From assembly GCA_050946535.1 (NCBI GenBank), contig JBMNUZ010000012.1, forward strand, positions 1 through 50,752: 50,752 bases of DNA, in the 5' to 3' direction. A model generated the notes under the pieces. It was not told the origin of the DNA and did no database searches. It saw only the letters and a list, made by a program, of their open reading frames with translations. Below are positions 15,574-24,061 of this stretch, piece after piece; position 1 is the first letter of the stretch; each line of letters opens with the position of its first letter. Position numbers and translations under genes: made by a program. Origin of the DNA: RUG708 sp050946535. Its GTDB lineage: Bacteria > Bacillota > Clostridia > Peptostreptococcales > Anaerovoracaceae.

Positions 15574-16278
15574 GTGAATATATTAGCAGTAATCAGAGAA
15601 AGGGATTATATCCGCCCCTTCCGTCTGCCCGACGGAATAAATTGCCTCCACGTAGAAAACTGTGAAGAGGCATTGAGAGCCGTTAATTCGGATCCACGCC
15701 GCTTCGACATCGTCGTTGTAGGCAGCAGCGTTACTGATGCCGCGGATGTCCGCGACAGAGAAATGCTTCTTTCAATATGCAGGAAAAATCCGGATCTGCT
15801 TATCGCAATCTGTTCAGGCGCAAACTATGTATCGATCGATTTCTGCTCGATACCGAGCATTTTTGCGCTGTCTTCCCCGGTGGATGCAGAGGCTGTCATG
15901 AAGATGATCTGCAGAGCGGAGAGGATCAAGAGGAAGCGGAGGAACGCCTCTTATTCAAGGATTCAGGTTTCTGCCGGCAGGAAAATCAAGCTGCTGTTCC
16001 TCGAAGATGTCTATTATGTAAAGAAAGCCAGAAACGGGCTCGCTGTCATCACAGCCGAAGACGAATACCGCCATGCAGGCAGCATGGATAATTTTGCCGA
16101 GAAAGCCGGAACCGGTTTTCTGCGGTGTCACAACAGCTTTACCGTGAATATGGGCCACGTGTCGGGCATGGAAGGCAGCGATATCGTCCTGTACAGCGGT
16201 GAGAAACTGCCCGTAAGCAGATCGTACCGCAAGTTCGTCAGGGAATATTTCAAAAAATACACCTTTCTTCATTCCTGA
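15574..16278 (+). CDS. LytTR-family regulator with degenerate receiver domain
   Basis: 234 aa. Residues about 128-232 are a LytTR DNA-binding domain (KIKLLFLEDVYYVKKARNGL, FLRCHNSFTVNMGHVSGM, KLPVSRSYRKFVREYF). Residues 1-115 resemble a response-regulator receiver in size and strand pattern, but where the phospho-acceptor Asp is expected (after FDIVVV) there is Gly-Ser-Ser, and the N-terminal acidic pair is replaced by RERD. It therefore probably acts without phosphorylation. No histidine kinase is adjacent. The start is GTG 15574 after AGAGGT. Targets unknown. Confidence 0.8.
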   Translation: MNILAVIRERDYIRPFRLPDGINCLHVENCEEALRAVNSDPRRFDIVVVGSSVTDAADVRDREMLLSICRKNPDLLIAICSGANYVSIDFCSIPSIFALSSPVDAEAVMKMICRAERIKRKRRNASYSRIQVSAGRKIKLLFLEDVYYVKKARNGLAVITAEDEYRHAGSMDNFAEKAGTGFLRCHNSFTVNMGHVSGMEGSDIVLYSGEKLPVSRSYRKFVREYFKKYTFLHS

Positions 16279-16300
16279 ACGCAAAATTAACAAAAAAATA

Positions 16301-16329
16301 TTGTGCATATCGCCGATATGATGTAAAAT
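16301..16329 (+). promoter_or_regulatory. Promoter of rpsB-tsf
   Basis: TTGTGC (16301-16306), a 17-nt spacer and TAAAAT (16324-16329). The resulting leader of about 125 bases contains CATGT/ACATG and GCCCTTT/AAAGGGC stems before the rpsB ribosome site, a possible autoregulatory region. Confidence 0.6.
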
Positions 16330-16461
16330 ATTTTCCGCATGTAAAAAAAACATGTTCAATTCGCACGTTCCCGTACCTGACGGATGGTGCCCTTTTAAAT
16401 TGATAAAGGGCTGCCGGCGGGACAGACCGGGACGGAGGTATAAAACCAGGAGGAAAATATT

Positions 16462-17229
16462 ATGTCAGTAGTTACTATGAAACAGTTACTTGAAGCGGGC
16501 GTGCATTTCGGACACCAGACCAGAAGATGGAACCCTAAGATGGCTCCTTACATCTTCACTGAGAGAAACGGCATCTACATCATCGATCTCCAGAAGACAG
16601 TAAAGAAGATCGACGAAGCTTACGAGTTCCTCATGAAGACCGCAGCAGAAGGCGGCAAGGTTCTCTTTGTAGGTACAAAGAAGCAGGCTCAGGCAGCTAT
16701 CAGAGAAGAAGCAGAAAGATGCGGAATGTACTACGTAAACGAGAGATGGCTCGGCGGTATGCTCACAAACTACAAGACCATTTCCACAAGAATCAAGAAA
16801 CTCAACGATATAAAGGAAATGGAAGAGAACGGAACTTTCGAAGCTCTTCCTAAGAAGGAAGTTCTCAAGCTCAAGGCACTCGAAGAAAAACTCGAGAAGT
16901 TCCTCGGCGGAATCAAGGAAATGGGCGGAATGCCTGACGCGATGTTCGTCGTAGATCCTAAGAAAGAAAAGATCGCTGTCAAGGAAGCAGGAATTCTCGG
17001 AATCCCTGTTGTCGGCATCGTCGATACGAACTGCGATCCTGACGAAATCGACTACGTAATCCCGGCTAACGACGACGCTATCAGAGCCGTAAGACTCATC
17101 ACGAGCAAGATGGCTGACGCTGTTATCGAGGGCAAGCAGGGCGAGGCTATGGCTGAAGAACCTGAATCAGAAGAGGAAGAAAGCCAGGAGACTGCAGAAG
17201 AAGCAGAAGCAGCAAAAACAGAGGAATAA
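16462..17229 (+). CDS. rpsB: 30S ribosomal protein S2
   Basis: 255 aa. The opening MKQLLEAGVHFGHQTRRWNP, FVGTKKQAQAAIREEAERC, YYVNERWLGGMLTNYKTI and VVGIVDTNCDPDEIDYVIPA are near-invariant S2 blocks. S2 binds late to the head-body junction of the small subunit. The C-terminus is a Glu-rich tail of about 30 residues. AGGAGG lies 8 bases upstream of the ATG. It forms an operon with tsf 33 bases downstream, the classic arrangement. Confidence 0.98.
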   Translation: MSVVTMKQLLEAGVHFGHQTRRWNPKMAPYIFTERNGIYIIDLQKTVKKIDEAYEFLMKTAAEGGKVLFVGTKKQAQAAIREEAERCGMYYVNERWLGGMLTNYKTISTRIKKLNDIKEMEENGTFEALPKKEVLKLKALEEKLEKFLGGIKEMGGMPDAMFVVDPKKEKIAVKEAGILGIPVVGIVDTNCDPDEIDYVIPANDDAIRAVRLITSKMADAVIEGKQGEAMAEEPESEEEESQETAEEAEAAKTEE

Positions 17230-17262
17230 TTCACTATAGAAACCACCACAGGAGGTATACTG

Positions 17263-18183
17263 ATGGCAGCAGTAACAGCAGCATTAATTAAGGAACTCCG
17301 CGAAAAGACAGGCGCGGGCATGATGGACTGCAAAAAAGCACTCATGGAGACAGACGGAGACATCGATAAGGCTATCGACGTACTCAGAGAAAACGGCAAG
17401 TCAAAGGCTGTAAAGAAGGCTGACCGTATCGCAGCCATGGGTCTTGCAGATATAGCATTCAGCGACGACGCTTCGCAGGCAGCTATCGTCGAAGTAAATT
17501 CGGAAACCGACTTCGTAGCCAAGAACCCGGATTTCCAGAACTTCGTTCATGAGGTGGCAGTTACGGCTCTCAACGGCGATGCGGCTGACATGGAAGGTTT
17601 CATGGCTGAGAAGTTCGATGACAACAACACCGTACAGGAAGCTCTCACGGAAAAGATCGCAACTATCGGTGAAAAGCTCAGCATCAGAAGATTCCAGAAG
17701 ATCGCTGTACCTAGAACCGTAAACGTAGGCTACAAACACAACGGCGGCACAATCGCAGTTGTCATCACTCTCAAGACAGATGCTACGGCGGAAGAGGTAA
17801 ACACTGTCGGCAGAGACGTAGCTATGCAGGTAGCTTCGATGAGCCCTAGATACATAAGCGAAGATGACGTCGATCCTGAATACATCGCTTCAGAAACAGA
17901 GATCCTCAAGCAGCAGGCTCTCAACGAAGGCAAGCCGGCCGACATCGTCGAGAAGATGATCAAGGGCAGACTCAAGAAGGAACTCAAGGAAGTATGCCTG
18001 CTCGACCAGAAATTCGTAAAGGACAACGATCTTTCTGTTGCGCAGTATGTTCAGAACGCTGCGAAGGAAATCGGCAAGGACATCGCTGTTGTAGGCATGG
18101 TTCGTTATGAAGTCGGCGAAGGCATCGAAAAGAGAGAAGAGAACTTCGCTGAAGAAGTTGCAAAGCAGATGCAGCAGAAATAA
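17263..18183 (+). CDS. tsf: Elongation factor Ts
   Basis: 306 aa. EF-Ts is the nucleotide exchange factor for EF-Tu. Visible elements: N-terminal UBA-like helices (IKELREKTGAGMMDCKKALM), the EF-Tu contact TDFVAKNPDF at about 85-94, and the core and C-terminal modules to LSVAQYVQNAAKEIG. Ribosome site AGGAGGT precedes the ATG. It is the second gene after rpsB and is closed by the terminator at 18235; the pyrH and frr genes that often follow are absent here. Confidence 0.98.
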   Translation: MAAVTAALIKELREKTGAGMMDCKKALMETDGDIDKAIDVLRENGKSKAVKKADRIAAMGLADIAFSDDASQAAIVEVNSETDFVAKNPDFQNFVHEVAVTALNGDAADMEGFMAEKFDDNNTVQEALTEKIATIGEKLSIRRFQKIAVPRTVNVGYKHNGGTIAVVITLKTDATAEEVNTVGRDVAMQVASMSPRYISEDDVDPEYIASETEILKQQALNEGKPADIVEKMIKGRLKKELKEVCLLDQKFVKDNDLSVAQYVQNAAKEIGKDIAVVGMVRYEVGEGIEKREENFAEEVAKQMQQK

Positions 18184-18234
18184 GCCTGAAAGATTATTCT
18201 AAGGCGCAAAAAGTCAATCGATTTGTATTTTCAT

Positions 18235-18271
18235 CCTCTCTGTCGGAAAATTCCGGCGGAGAGGATTTTTT
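18235..18271 (+). terminator. Terminator of rpsB-tsf
   Basis: 12-bp stem CCTCTCTGTCGG with CCGGCGGAGAGG (two wobbles), 6-base loop, then ATTTTTT. Confidence 0.92.
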
Positions 18272-18404
18272 CCGCCTGCCCGGGAACGGATTCTTTTCCG
18301 GCAAATTAACCAGTTTGATGGAATCGCGCTCCGATTGCAGATATAATATATAAAGGACTGTTTTTAAAAGACCGTTTTTCATGATCGTATCGGGGACAGA
18401 AACG

Positions 18405-19310
18405 ATGGTTGATTTTCATATACATTCAATATTATCGGACGGATTCATGCGGCCTGACAAGGTCATCATGAAGGCTGCAGCGTCGGGAATAAAAGTGGCC
18501 GCACTTACGGACCACAATTACGTAAATGACTATTCAGATGAGCTTCGCGAGCGTTACGGAACCAGAATCCAGCTCGTGAACGGCATCGAACTGTCGACGG
18601 AATATGTAAGATCTGACGGAGGAAAGACAGAGGTTCACATCGTCGGGCTGGGGTTTAAGAACGAAGGCATACGGGAAGCCGTAAAGAAGAACAGGCAGGA
18701 CAGGCGCGGCTACTTCAACGCCATGGTCGAAAAGCTGCGCGTAAACTGCGGAATAGAAATCCCTTCCTACGACACGTTCAAAAGGCTGTATCCAGAGAGC
18801 AGGCATCTGGGAAGGATCCATATCACCGACTATATGCTGAAACACGGCATCATATCGAGTTTCGACGAAGGGTTCGACAAGTATGTCGGCACATATGGAG
18901 AGCGGCGGGCGTACGTAAATTCACTCGATCATATGCACTTCATGTCTGTAGCTGAAGGGGCTGAGCTGATAAAAAAGGCTGGCGGAATTCCCGTTCTCGC
19001 GCATCTGTTTTCATATAATCTCTCGATGCGCGAACAGATGCGCCTCGTGCAGATGTTCAGCGGGCACGCAGGTCCCGACGCGGCCCTGGAAGTCTTCTAC
19101 GGACGGTATTCGCCGGAGAAGCAGAAGTTGCTGAAGGACATCGCAGACGACTGGAATCTGCTCTATTCGTCAGGCAGCGACTACCACGCCAAGACTCTGT
19201 ACGAGCGCCTGATGGATCCAGATCACCTCTCAGGGACTGACCTCAACAGGCACGTACTTTCGAGACTTATCAGCCGCGGAATAGTCAGAGATCTTAATCT
19301 GCTGGGATAA
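18405..19310 (+). CDS. PHP-domain metal-dependent phosphoesterase
   Basis: 301 aa. PHP motifs in order: DFHIHSILSDG (motif I), ALTDHN (II), a Glu in NGIELSTEY, PVLAHLF (III) and SGSDYHAK (IV), together giving the trinuclear metal site. The family includes nucleoside 3',5'-bisphosphate phosphatases and related hydrolases; the exact substrate is uncertain. ATG 18405 is chosen because it puts motif I at the N-terminus, as is usual, with GGGGA upstream; an in-frame ATG at 18381 adds eight residues but has no ribosome site. It lies alone between two strong terminators. Confidence 0.87.
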   Translation: MVDFHIHSILSDGFMRPDKVIMKAAASGIKVAALTDHNYVNDYSDELRERYGTRIQLVNGIELSTEYVRSDGGKTEVHIVGLGFKNEGIREAVKKNRQDRRGYFNAMVEKLRVNCGIEIPSYDTFKRLYPESRHLGRIHITDYMLKHGIISSFDEGFDKYVGTYGERRAYVNSLDHMHFMSVAEGAELIKKAGGIPVLAHLFSYNLSMREQMRLVQMFSGHAGPDAALEVFYGRYSPEKQKLLKDIADDWNLLYSSGSDYHAKTLYERLMDPDHLSGTDLNRHVLSRLISRGIVRDLNLLG

Positions 19311-19320
19311 CAGAAAAAAC

Positions 19321-19388
19321 GGGAGCACGCGAAGATGTGCCGCCGGGGTTCACCCCCCGCATAAATATCTTCGCGTGCTCCCTTTCTT
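19321..19388. terminator. Bidirectional terminator
   Basis: A perfect 16-bp stem (GGGAGCACGCGAAGAT with ATCTTCGCGTGCTCCC) encloses a 30-base loop. CCTTTCTTT follows on the + strand, and GTTTTTTCTG follows on the minus strand, so it can end both the PHP gene and the convergent moaE-like operon. Confidence 0.85.
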
Positions 19389-19442
19389 TATGCCTTTTTC
19401 ATGCGGCCTGCGCCGCATTTTCTTTTTATTTCTGCGCCGGAA

Positions 19443-19886
19443 TTAATATTTTTCCTGTTCGGATACGCAGCTGTTCTTGATTTTTCCTACCATCGTCTGC
19501 AGCGCGTCTATTACGTGAGGACGTATATCTCCGCCTACGAGAACCAGCATTATATTGTCTCCGACCTTAAGGCTGCCTTCGTTGAGCCATACGCGGATGT
19601 AGTAGATTCCCGGCATGGTGCTGGCTGATTCCATCGCTTTTTCGACCTTTTCCCTGTCGTATGAGAAATTCATGCCAGCTACAGGAGCCGATTCCTCTCC
19701 CTGGCGCACCTGCTTTTTTGCGGTTCTGCGAACGATACCGTTGTGGAACAGATACATGCCGCACTGATCGGCGTATTCTCCGGCCTTCGCTTCTGCGAGC
19801 CATCCGTCGAGCGACGGCGTCTTTATTTCAGATGCCGGTGTGAATATGCAGGTGCAGCCTTTTTTCGTGTTGTTTTCGTTTCCCAT
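19443..19886 (-). CDS. MoaE-like protein (molybdopterin synthase large-subunit family)
   Basis: 147 aa. MoaE core features: HNGIVRRT, MNFSYDREKVEKAM, GIYYIRVWLNEGSLKVGD, VLVGGDIRPHVIDAL and VGKIKNSC. In MoaE these build the site that adds sulfur to precursor Z with MoaD. The RPH segment and a Lys (K137) align with the substrate-binding Arg/His and one catalytic Lys, but where E. coli MoaE has its second Lys about seven residues on I see SEQE. No moaA, moaC or moaD gene is in the window. Its ribosome site lies inside the last codons of the upstream transporter-kinase gene (gap 4 bases), so it is translationally coupled to it. Confidence 0.8.
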   Translation of the reverse strand: MGNENNTKKGCTCIFTPASEIKTPSLDGWLAEAKAGEYADQCGMYLFHNGIVRRTAKKQVRQGEESAPVAGMNFSYDREKVEKAMESASTMPGIYYIRVWLNEGSLKVGDNIMLVLVGGDIRPHVIDALQTMVGKIKNSCVSEQEKY

Positions 19887-19890
19887 TTGA

Positions 19891-21450
19891 TTATGCCTCC
19901 GTTGCTGAAACAGCTTTCAAGATAATGTCAGACGAACTTTCAATGCCGTAACGGCTTGATTTCACAGTAAGATCGTAGTTTTCCGCATCGCCCCAGCCCG
20001 TATCGGTGAAGTATGAACAGTGATTCCTGCGCTGACGGTTGATGCGCCTGATTTTTTTAACAGCGTTTTCACGCGGTATGCCGTCGCGCTTCATTACACG
20101 ATCCGCTTCCCACGATATGTCTGCTGTTATGAACACATTGAATACGTCGGCTCTGTCCCTGAGAATGTAGTTCGCAAGCCTGCCGACTATTACGCAGGGC
20201 TGCTCCGACGCGATGTTCTTTATGAATTTGCATTCCTCCTGGAACAGCCGGTTTACAGGCGATTTCTCATCTGATGCGTAATTTACGTACTGGTCGTAAA
20301 TACCGAAGAGTATCTTGCTGCCGGAGGATCCGAGTCCCTGTTCGTACTCCTTGATAAAATCCGGTGAGAAACCGCTCTGCTGTGCGAGCATTTCGATTAT
20401 GTTGGTATCATAATATTTCATATGAAGTTTTTCTGCAATAATTTTGCCGATGTCGCGGCCGCCGCTGCCGAATTCTCTCGAGATCGTGATGACGGCAGGA
20501 ACGCCGCTGTGAGCTTCCGATACAGGTACAGCAGGCATTTCCTCCTCCTGCTTTTCGGCTTTTCTCTTTGACAGATATCTGTCGATCGGGCCGGCCGCCG
20601 TGCATCCCAGGATGATGAATATCATGCCGATGACGGCATTCGGCGTTATCGGCTCGCCGAGAACTATTGCGGCGCCTATGAGTGCAACTACAGGTTTTAC
20701 GAAGAATGCGACAGATGCGTTGGACGGTCCGGTGAGCTCGATCGCCTTCATGTAGCACATGTAGCCTATGCCTGTTACTACGACGCCTGCGTATAAGAGA
20801 GGGAAGATCGTATGAGAATTAATTCCCCCGAATACAGGCTCGTGACGGATGAGATTGATTACGAGGAGCACGAGAGAACCCATGATAAAGCTGAACGAGT
20901 TTTCGATCATGCCGCCGAGACGTTCCATGCGGATTTTGCCGAGCGTGGTGTAAAAAGCAAATCCGATGGCTGCCACCAGCACTATGAGAAGTCCGACTGA
21001 TCCGCCGCCGTGAACGAACGACAAAGGGTTAGCAACGATCAGCAGCCCGGTGACGCTGAGAACGAGAGTGATCGCCTTCTGCCTGTTGAAGTAGTCGTGC
21101 ACGATAAAGTGCGAGAATATCATGGTAAATATCGGGTTGGACGACATCACGATGGCCGCAAGCCCGGCGTTGCTCATCTGGACTCCGATCTGGAACAGTA
21201 TCATGCTGAAACAGATGTTGATGATTCCGAGTATCAGAAGATACAGCAGATCGGTTTTGTTGAGACGCAGCTTTCTGCGTCTGATTTCGCTGGCCGCAAA
21301 CGGGAGAAGCATGAGCCCTCCGATCATGAAACGCAGAAATGTAAGCTGGAACGAAGAAAAAGCTCCGCCGGCGATTTTCAGCGATATCTCCATAGTTCCG
21401 AAGGCAAACGCCGTAATCAGTATGCAAATAGATCCTGCTCTGGACTTCAT
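19891..21450 (-). CDS. EamA transporter fused to cytidylate-kinase-like domain
   Basis: 519 aa in one uninterrupted frame. Residues 1-286 are two EamA (DMT superfamily) repeats with about ten membrane helices, including NPIFTMIFSHFIVHDY and GYMCYMKAIELTGPSNAS. A charged linker (about 287-317) leads to a cytoplasmic cytidylate-kinase-like domain at 319-517: ITISREFGSGGRDIGK (a modified P-loop), IIAEKLHMKYYD, CVIVGRLANYILRD and RMKRDGI-like NMP-binding segments. DMT proteins export or import small metabolites; the kinase-like family (Cytidylate_kin2 type) is poorly characterised. The architecture suggests transport linked to phosphorylation or nucleotide sensing, but the substrate is unknown. 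It forms an operon with the MoaE-like gene. Confidence 0.88.
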   Translation of the reverse strand: MKSRAGSICILITAFAFGTMEISLKIAGGAFSSFQLTFLRFMIGGLMLLPFAASEIRRRKLRLNKTDLLYLLILGIINICFSMILFQIGVQMSNAGLAAIVMSSNPIFTMIFSHFIVHDYFNRQKAITLVLSVTGLLIVANPLSFVHGGGSVGLLIVLVAAIGFAFYTTLGKIRMERLGGMIENSFSFIMGSLVLLVINLIRHEPVFGGINSHTIFPLLYAGVVVTGIGYMCYMKAIELTGPSNASVAFFVKPVVALIGAAIVLGEPITPNAVIGMIFIILGCTAAGPIDRYLSKRKAEKQEEEMPAVPVSEAHSGVPAVITISREFGSGGRDIGKIIAEKLHMKYYDTNIIEMLAQQSGFSPDFIKEYEQGLGSSGSKILFGIYDQYVNYASDEKSPVNRLFQEECKFIKNIASEQPCVIVGRLANYILRDRADVFNVFITADISWEADRVMKRDGIPRENAVKKIRRINRQRRNHCSYFTDTGWGDAENYDLTVKSSRYGIESSSDIILKAVSATEA

Positions 21451-21726
21451 ATAAAATTCCTTTCAAACAAATTTATTCAAACAGTTTTCATGCAGTTTCA
21501 TGAAACATAAAATGGCCTTTGTTATTATACACTCAGAAAACGAAATGTAAATTGAATAATATCGCACCGGAGACATAAAGTGCAGAAAGCGACATAGAAA
21601 CGACAGTTTTTGACATCAAAAGAAGAATAAGTTGATTTACCCAGAAACGGAGTGTAAAATTTTATCAGCGGCCGCTTCAAGTATTTAAACATAGTTTCTT
21701 ATGACCAATAATTCAGGAGAAGTTTT

Positions 21727-21924
21727 ATGAATAACGTGGAAAAAGGAAAAACTATCAACCGCAGGGGCCGTAAAAAGGCGTACATCTTCGATGATTCGTG
21801 CGCTATCTGTGGAAGCAGACACATAGAAAACGGTCGGATTTTTCACGGACACTGCGTGTGTGAGGAATGTCTCAATTATATTTTGAATATGCCGGGTGAC
21901 GATAAAGACGACATAACGGCCTGA
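21727..21924 (+). CDS. Small CxxC-CxxC protein
   Basis: 65 aa. CAIC (near residue 25) and CEEC (near residue 49) in a zinc-ribbon-like spacing, a basic N-terminus (KGKTINRRGRKKAY) and an acidic tail (GDDKDDIT). AGGAGA lies 8 bases upstream of the ATG. I recognise no named family; it may be a small regulatory or nucleic-acid-binding zinc protein. It stands alone, about 125 bases before the GntR gene. Confidence 0.65.
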   Translation: MNNVEKGKTINRRGRKKAYIFDDSCAICGSRHIENGRIFHGHCVCEECLNYILNMPGDDKDDITA

Positions 21925-21961
21925 GCAAAACCGGCCGGATCAGCCCGATTAATCTCCTCTC

Positions 21962-21990
21962 TTGTATACACAGTACAATTTGAGTATAAT
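21962..21990 (+). promoter_or_regulatory. Promoter of the GntR-radical SAM operon, with overlapping inverted repeat
   Basis: TTGTAT (21962-21967), a 17-nt spacer and TATAAT (21985-21990). The -35 overlaps a dyad TGTAtACacaGTACA (21963-21977). Confidence 0.65.
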
Positions 21991-22021
21991 TAATAAATAA
22001 AATAGCTTTATAAAATTGTAT

Positions 22022-22032
22022 TGTACAGTACA
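22022..22032. promoter_or_regulatory. Candidate GntR operator palindrome
   Basis: TGTACAGTACA is a perfect 5+1+5 palindrome 17 bases before the regulator start codon. With the related dyad at 21963 it fits the TGTAC-type half-sites often seen for FadR-subfamily regulators, suggesting autorepression. Confidence 0.45.
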
Positions 22033-22048
22033 TAGAGAGGTGTGAAAA

Positions 22049-22735
22049 TTGCTTAATATAAATATGCAGGAGCATAAGCCACTGCGTGAATTAGTATATG
22101 AAGAGCTGCGTATGCTGATTATGACCGGACAGATCAAGCCTGGAACGAGAATGATGGAAATCGATCTGGCAGAGAGCATGGGAGTAAGCCGTACGCCTGT
22201 CAGAGAAGCGATCAGACAGCTTGAAAAGGACAATCTCGTTACTATAGAACCGCGGCGCGGAGCCTATGTTTCTGATATTTCTGCAAAGGATATGGAGGAT
22301 ATGCTGTTTGTCAGAGAACCTCTCGAAGGCCTGGCGACATTCCTGGCGACAGGGAACATGACCGACGAAGAACTTCAGGCGGTAAGCGACGTAAACTCAC
22401 AGTACGAAGAAGCGTACAAAAAGGGTGAGACGGAAAGCCTGATACAGCTCGATACACGTTTTCATAACCTCATCGCCGACGGCAGCGGCAACAAATATCT
22501 CATCAACATCCTCAGAGATCTTCAGGAACAGGTTCTGCGCTTCCGCTACATCTATTTCAAATCGATCAGGAGAGCTGCGGAGGTAATCGATGAGCACAGG
22601 CTCATTCTCAGCAGCATGATCGCGAGAAATCAGGAAGATGCGCAGAAATATTCGATAAGCCATATTGCTAAATTAAGAGCCTCGATAATGAGAGAAGAAG
22701 ATTTCCACAGCAGCAGCGAGCGTGGCGTGGAATAG
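22049..22735 (+). CDS. GntR-family (FadR/FCD subfamily) transcriptional regulator
   Basis: 228 aa. N-terminal winged helix at about 10-75 with GntR elements VYEELRMLIMTGQIKPGTRM, LAESMGVSRTPVREAIRQLE and the wing NLVTIEPRRGAYV. The C-terminal all-helical FCD domain (about 85-215) carries the Asp/His metal-site residues in LDTRFHNLIADGSGN and EVIDEHRLIL. FCD regulators sense carboxylic acids or similar ligands. The start is TTG 22049 after GAGAGGTG. A radical SAM gene follows 23 bases later and is probably co-regulated. Confidence 0.92.
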   Translation: MLNINMQEHKPLRELVYEELRMLIMTGQIKPGTRMMEIDLAESMGVSRTPVREAIRQLEKDNLVTIEPRRGAYVSDISAKDMEDMLFVREPLEGLATFLATGNMTDEELQAVSDVNSQYEEAYKKGETESLIQLDTRFHNLIADGSGNKYLINILRDLQEQVLRFRYIYFKSIRRAAEVIDEHRLILSSMIARNQEDAQKYSISHIAKLRASIMREEDFHSSSERGVE

Positions 22736-22758
22736 CTTGAATCAGGAGGGGAAACAAC

Positions 22759-23907
22759 ATGGCGGAGGACAGATCATTCGACATAGGTCCGATAAGACCT
22801 CCGAGTGAAGCGAACAGTCTGCTTCTTCAGGTAACGAGCGGATGCACGTGGAACAAGTGCAAATTCTGCACGGTCTACCGCGGGCAGCAGTTTCATATAA
22901 TACAGCCGGAACAGATCAAACGGAACATCGACAACATGGCGTATTTCCGCGATCTTATCTACGGATGCGCCGGCGCGGACGGCGTCGTCGATCGCGAAAA
23001 GCTGATCCCGTATCTCGAAAAGATGAACGGCAATGAGCTTCAGTGTTTCTACATGGTCTACAACTGGCTTGGACACGGCGGCAGGAATGTCTTCCTTCAG
23101 GACGGCAACTCCATAGCGCTTAAGCCGGAAAAACTGGCTGACGTGCTCTTTTATCTCAGAGAAAAATTTCCGTCTGTACAGCGTGTCACGACGTACGGCC
23201 GGGCTGAGACGCTTGCCCGCTGTACGGTCGATCAGCTTAAAACGCTGAGAGAAAGCGGACTGAACAGGATACACACAGGCTTCGAGAGCGGATCGGACAA
23301 TGTTCTTAAGATGATAAACAAGGGACTGACCAGTGCACAGCAGATCGAAGCAGGCGTAAAGACGATGGAAGCAGGAATCGAGCTGTCTGTGTATTTCATG
23401 CCTGGAATAGGCGGGAAAAAATACAGCAGCGAAAATTCCGAGCAGACCGCATATGTTGTGAATCAGATTAACCCGGACTTCGTGCGTATCAGAACGTTCG
23501 TGCTGAAGCTCGAGTCTGAACTGTACGATATGCTGCTGCGCGGAGAATTCGAAGAGTGCTCCGACATAGAAAAACTGCAGGAGATAAGGGATCTCGTCGC
23601 CGGCATTACGGGTCCGGAAGTGAACATCGTAAGCGATCACATAACAAACCTCGTCGGTTCGATAAGCGGCAATATCGGGAAAGACAAGGAATTCATGCTG
23701 GAACAGGCAGATCAGGTGCTCGGGCTTCCTCTTCTGGAACAGCGCACATATCAGCTTGCCAGACGCCACGGTTTCGTAGAAAATTACGCACAGTTCCTTC
23801 AGATACCGGAGGGCCGCAGAAAACAGCTGGAGGATCGCGCGGCCGAATACGACAGCGATGAAATTTTCGAGAATCATCTCAATGAAATTCTGCGGATGTA
23901 CGTGTAG
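22759..23907 (+). CDS. Radical SAM protein with CX4CX2C cluster motif
   Basis: 382 aa. The iron-sulfur motif at residues 29-37 is CTWNKCKFC (CX4CX2C), a spacing seen in one radical SAM group rather than the common CX3CX2C. TYGRAETLARC, HTGFESGSDNVLKMINKG and VYFMPGIGGKK are the SAM-binding barrel strands of Elp3/HemN-like enzymes. The C-terminal 120 residues contain no second Cys cluster. Substrate unknown. AGGAGGGG precedes the ATG, and it follows the GntR gene in one unit. Confidence 0.87.
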   Translation: MAEDRSFDIGPIRPPSEANSLLLQVTSGCTWNKCKFCTVYRGQQFHIIQPEQIKRNIDNMAYFRDLIYGCAGADGVVDREKLIPYLEKMNGNELQCFYMVYNWLGHGGRNVFLQDGNSIALKPEKLADVLFYLREKFPSVQRVTTYGRAETLARCTVDQLKTLRESGLNRIHTGFESGSDNVLKMINKGLTSAQQIEAGVKTMEAGIELSVYFMPGIGGKKYSSENSEQTAYVVNQINPDFVRIRTFVLKLESELYDMLLRGEFEECSDIEKLQEIRDLVAGITGPEVNIVSDHITNLVGSISGNIGKDKEFMLEQADQVLGLPLLEQRTYQLARRHGFVENYAQFLQIPEGRRKQLEDRAAEYDSDEIFENHLNEILRMYV

Positions 23908-24061
23908 CTGCGGAAATTTACATATATTTTCATATACAGGACGCCTTTTGTGATATAATTATCAATGTCAAAAATTTTTATGTGATTTCAGCTTAATTGC
24001 ATAAAAAATGCCTATAATTATGTATGACGACACAGTTTATATTATATGAGGAGGTATTTAT

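Noticed and set aside
22774..23877. Long open frame (367 codons) on the minus strand opposite the radical SAM gene
   Set aside because: It mirrors the codon pattern of the sense gene, has no ribosome site or family motif, and the sense frame carries clear radical SAM motifs.
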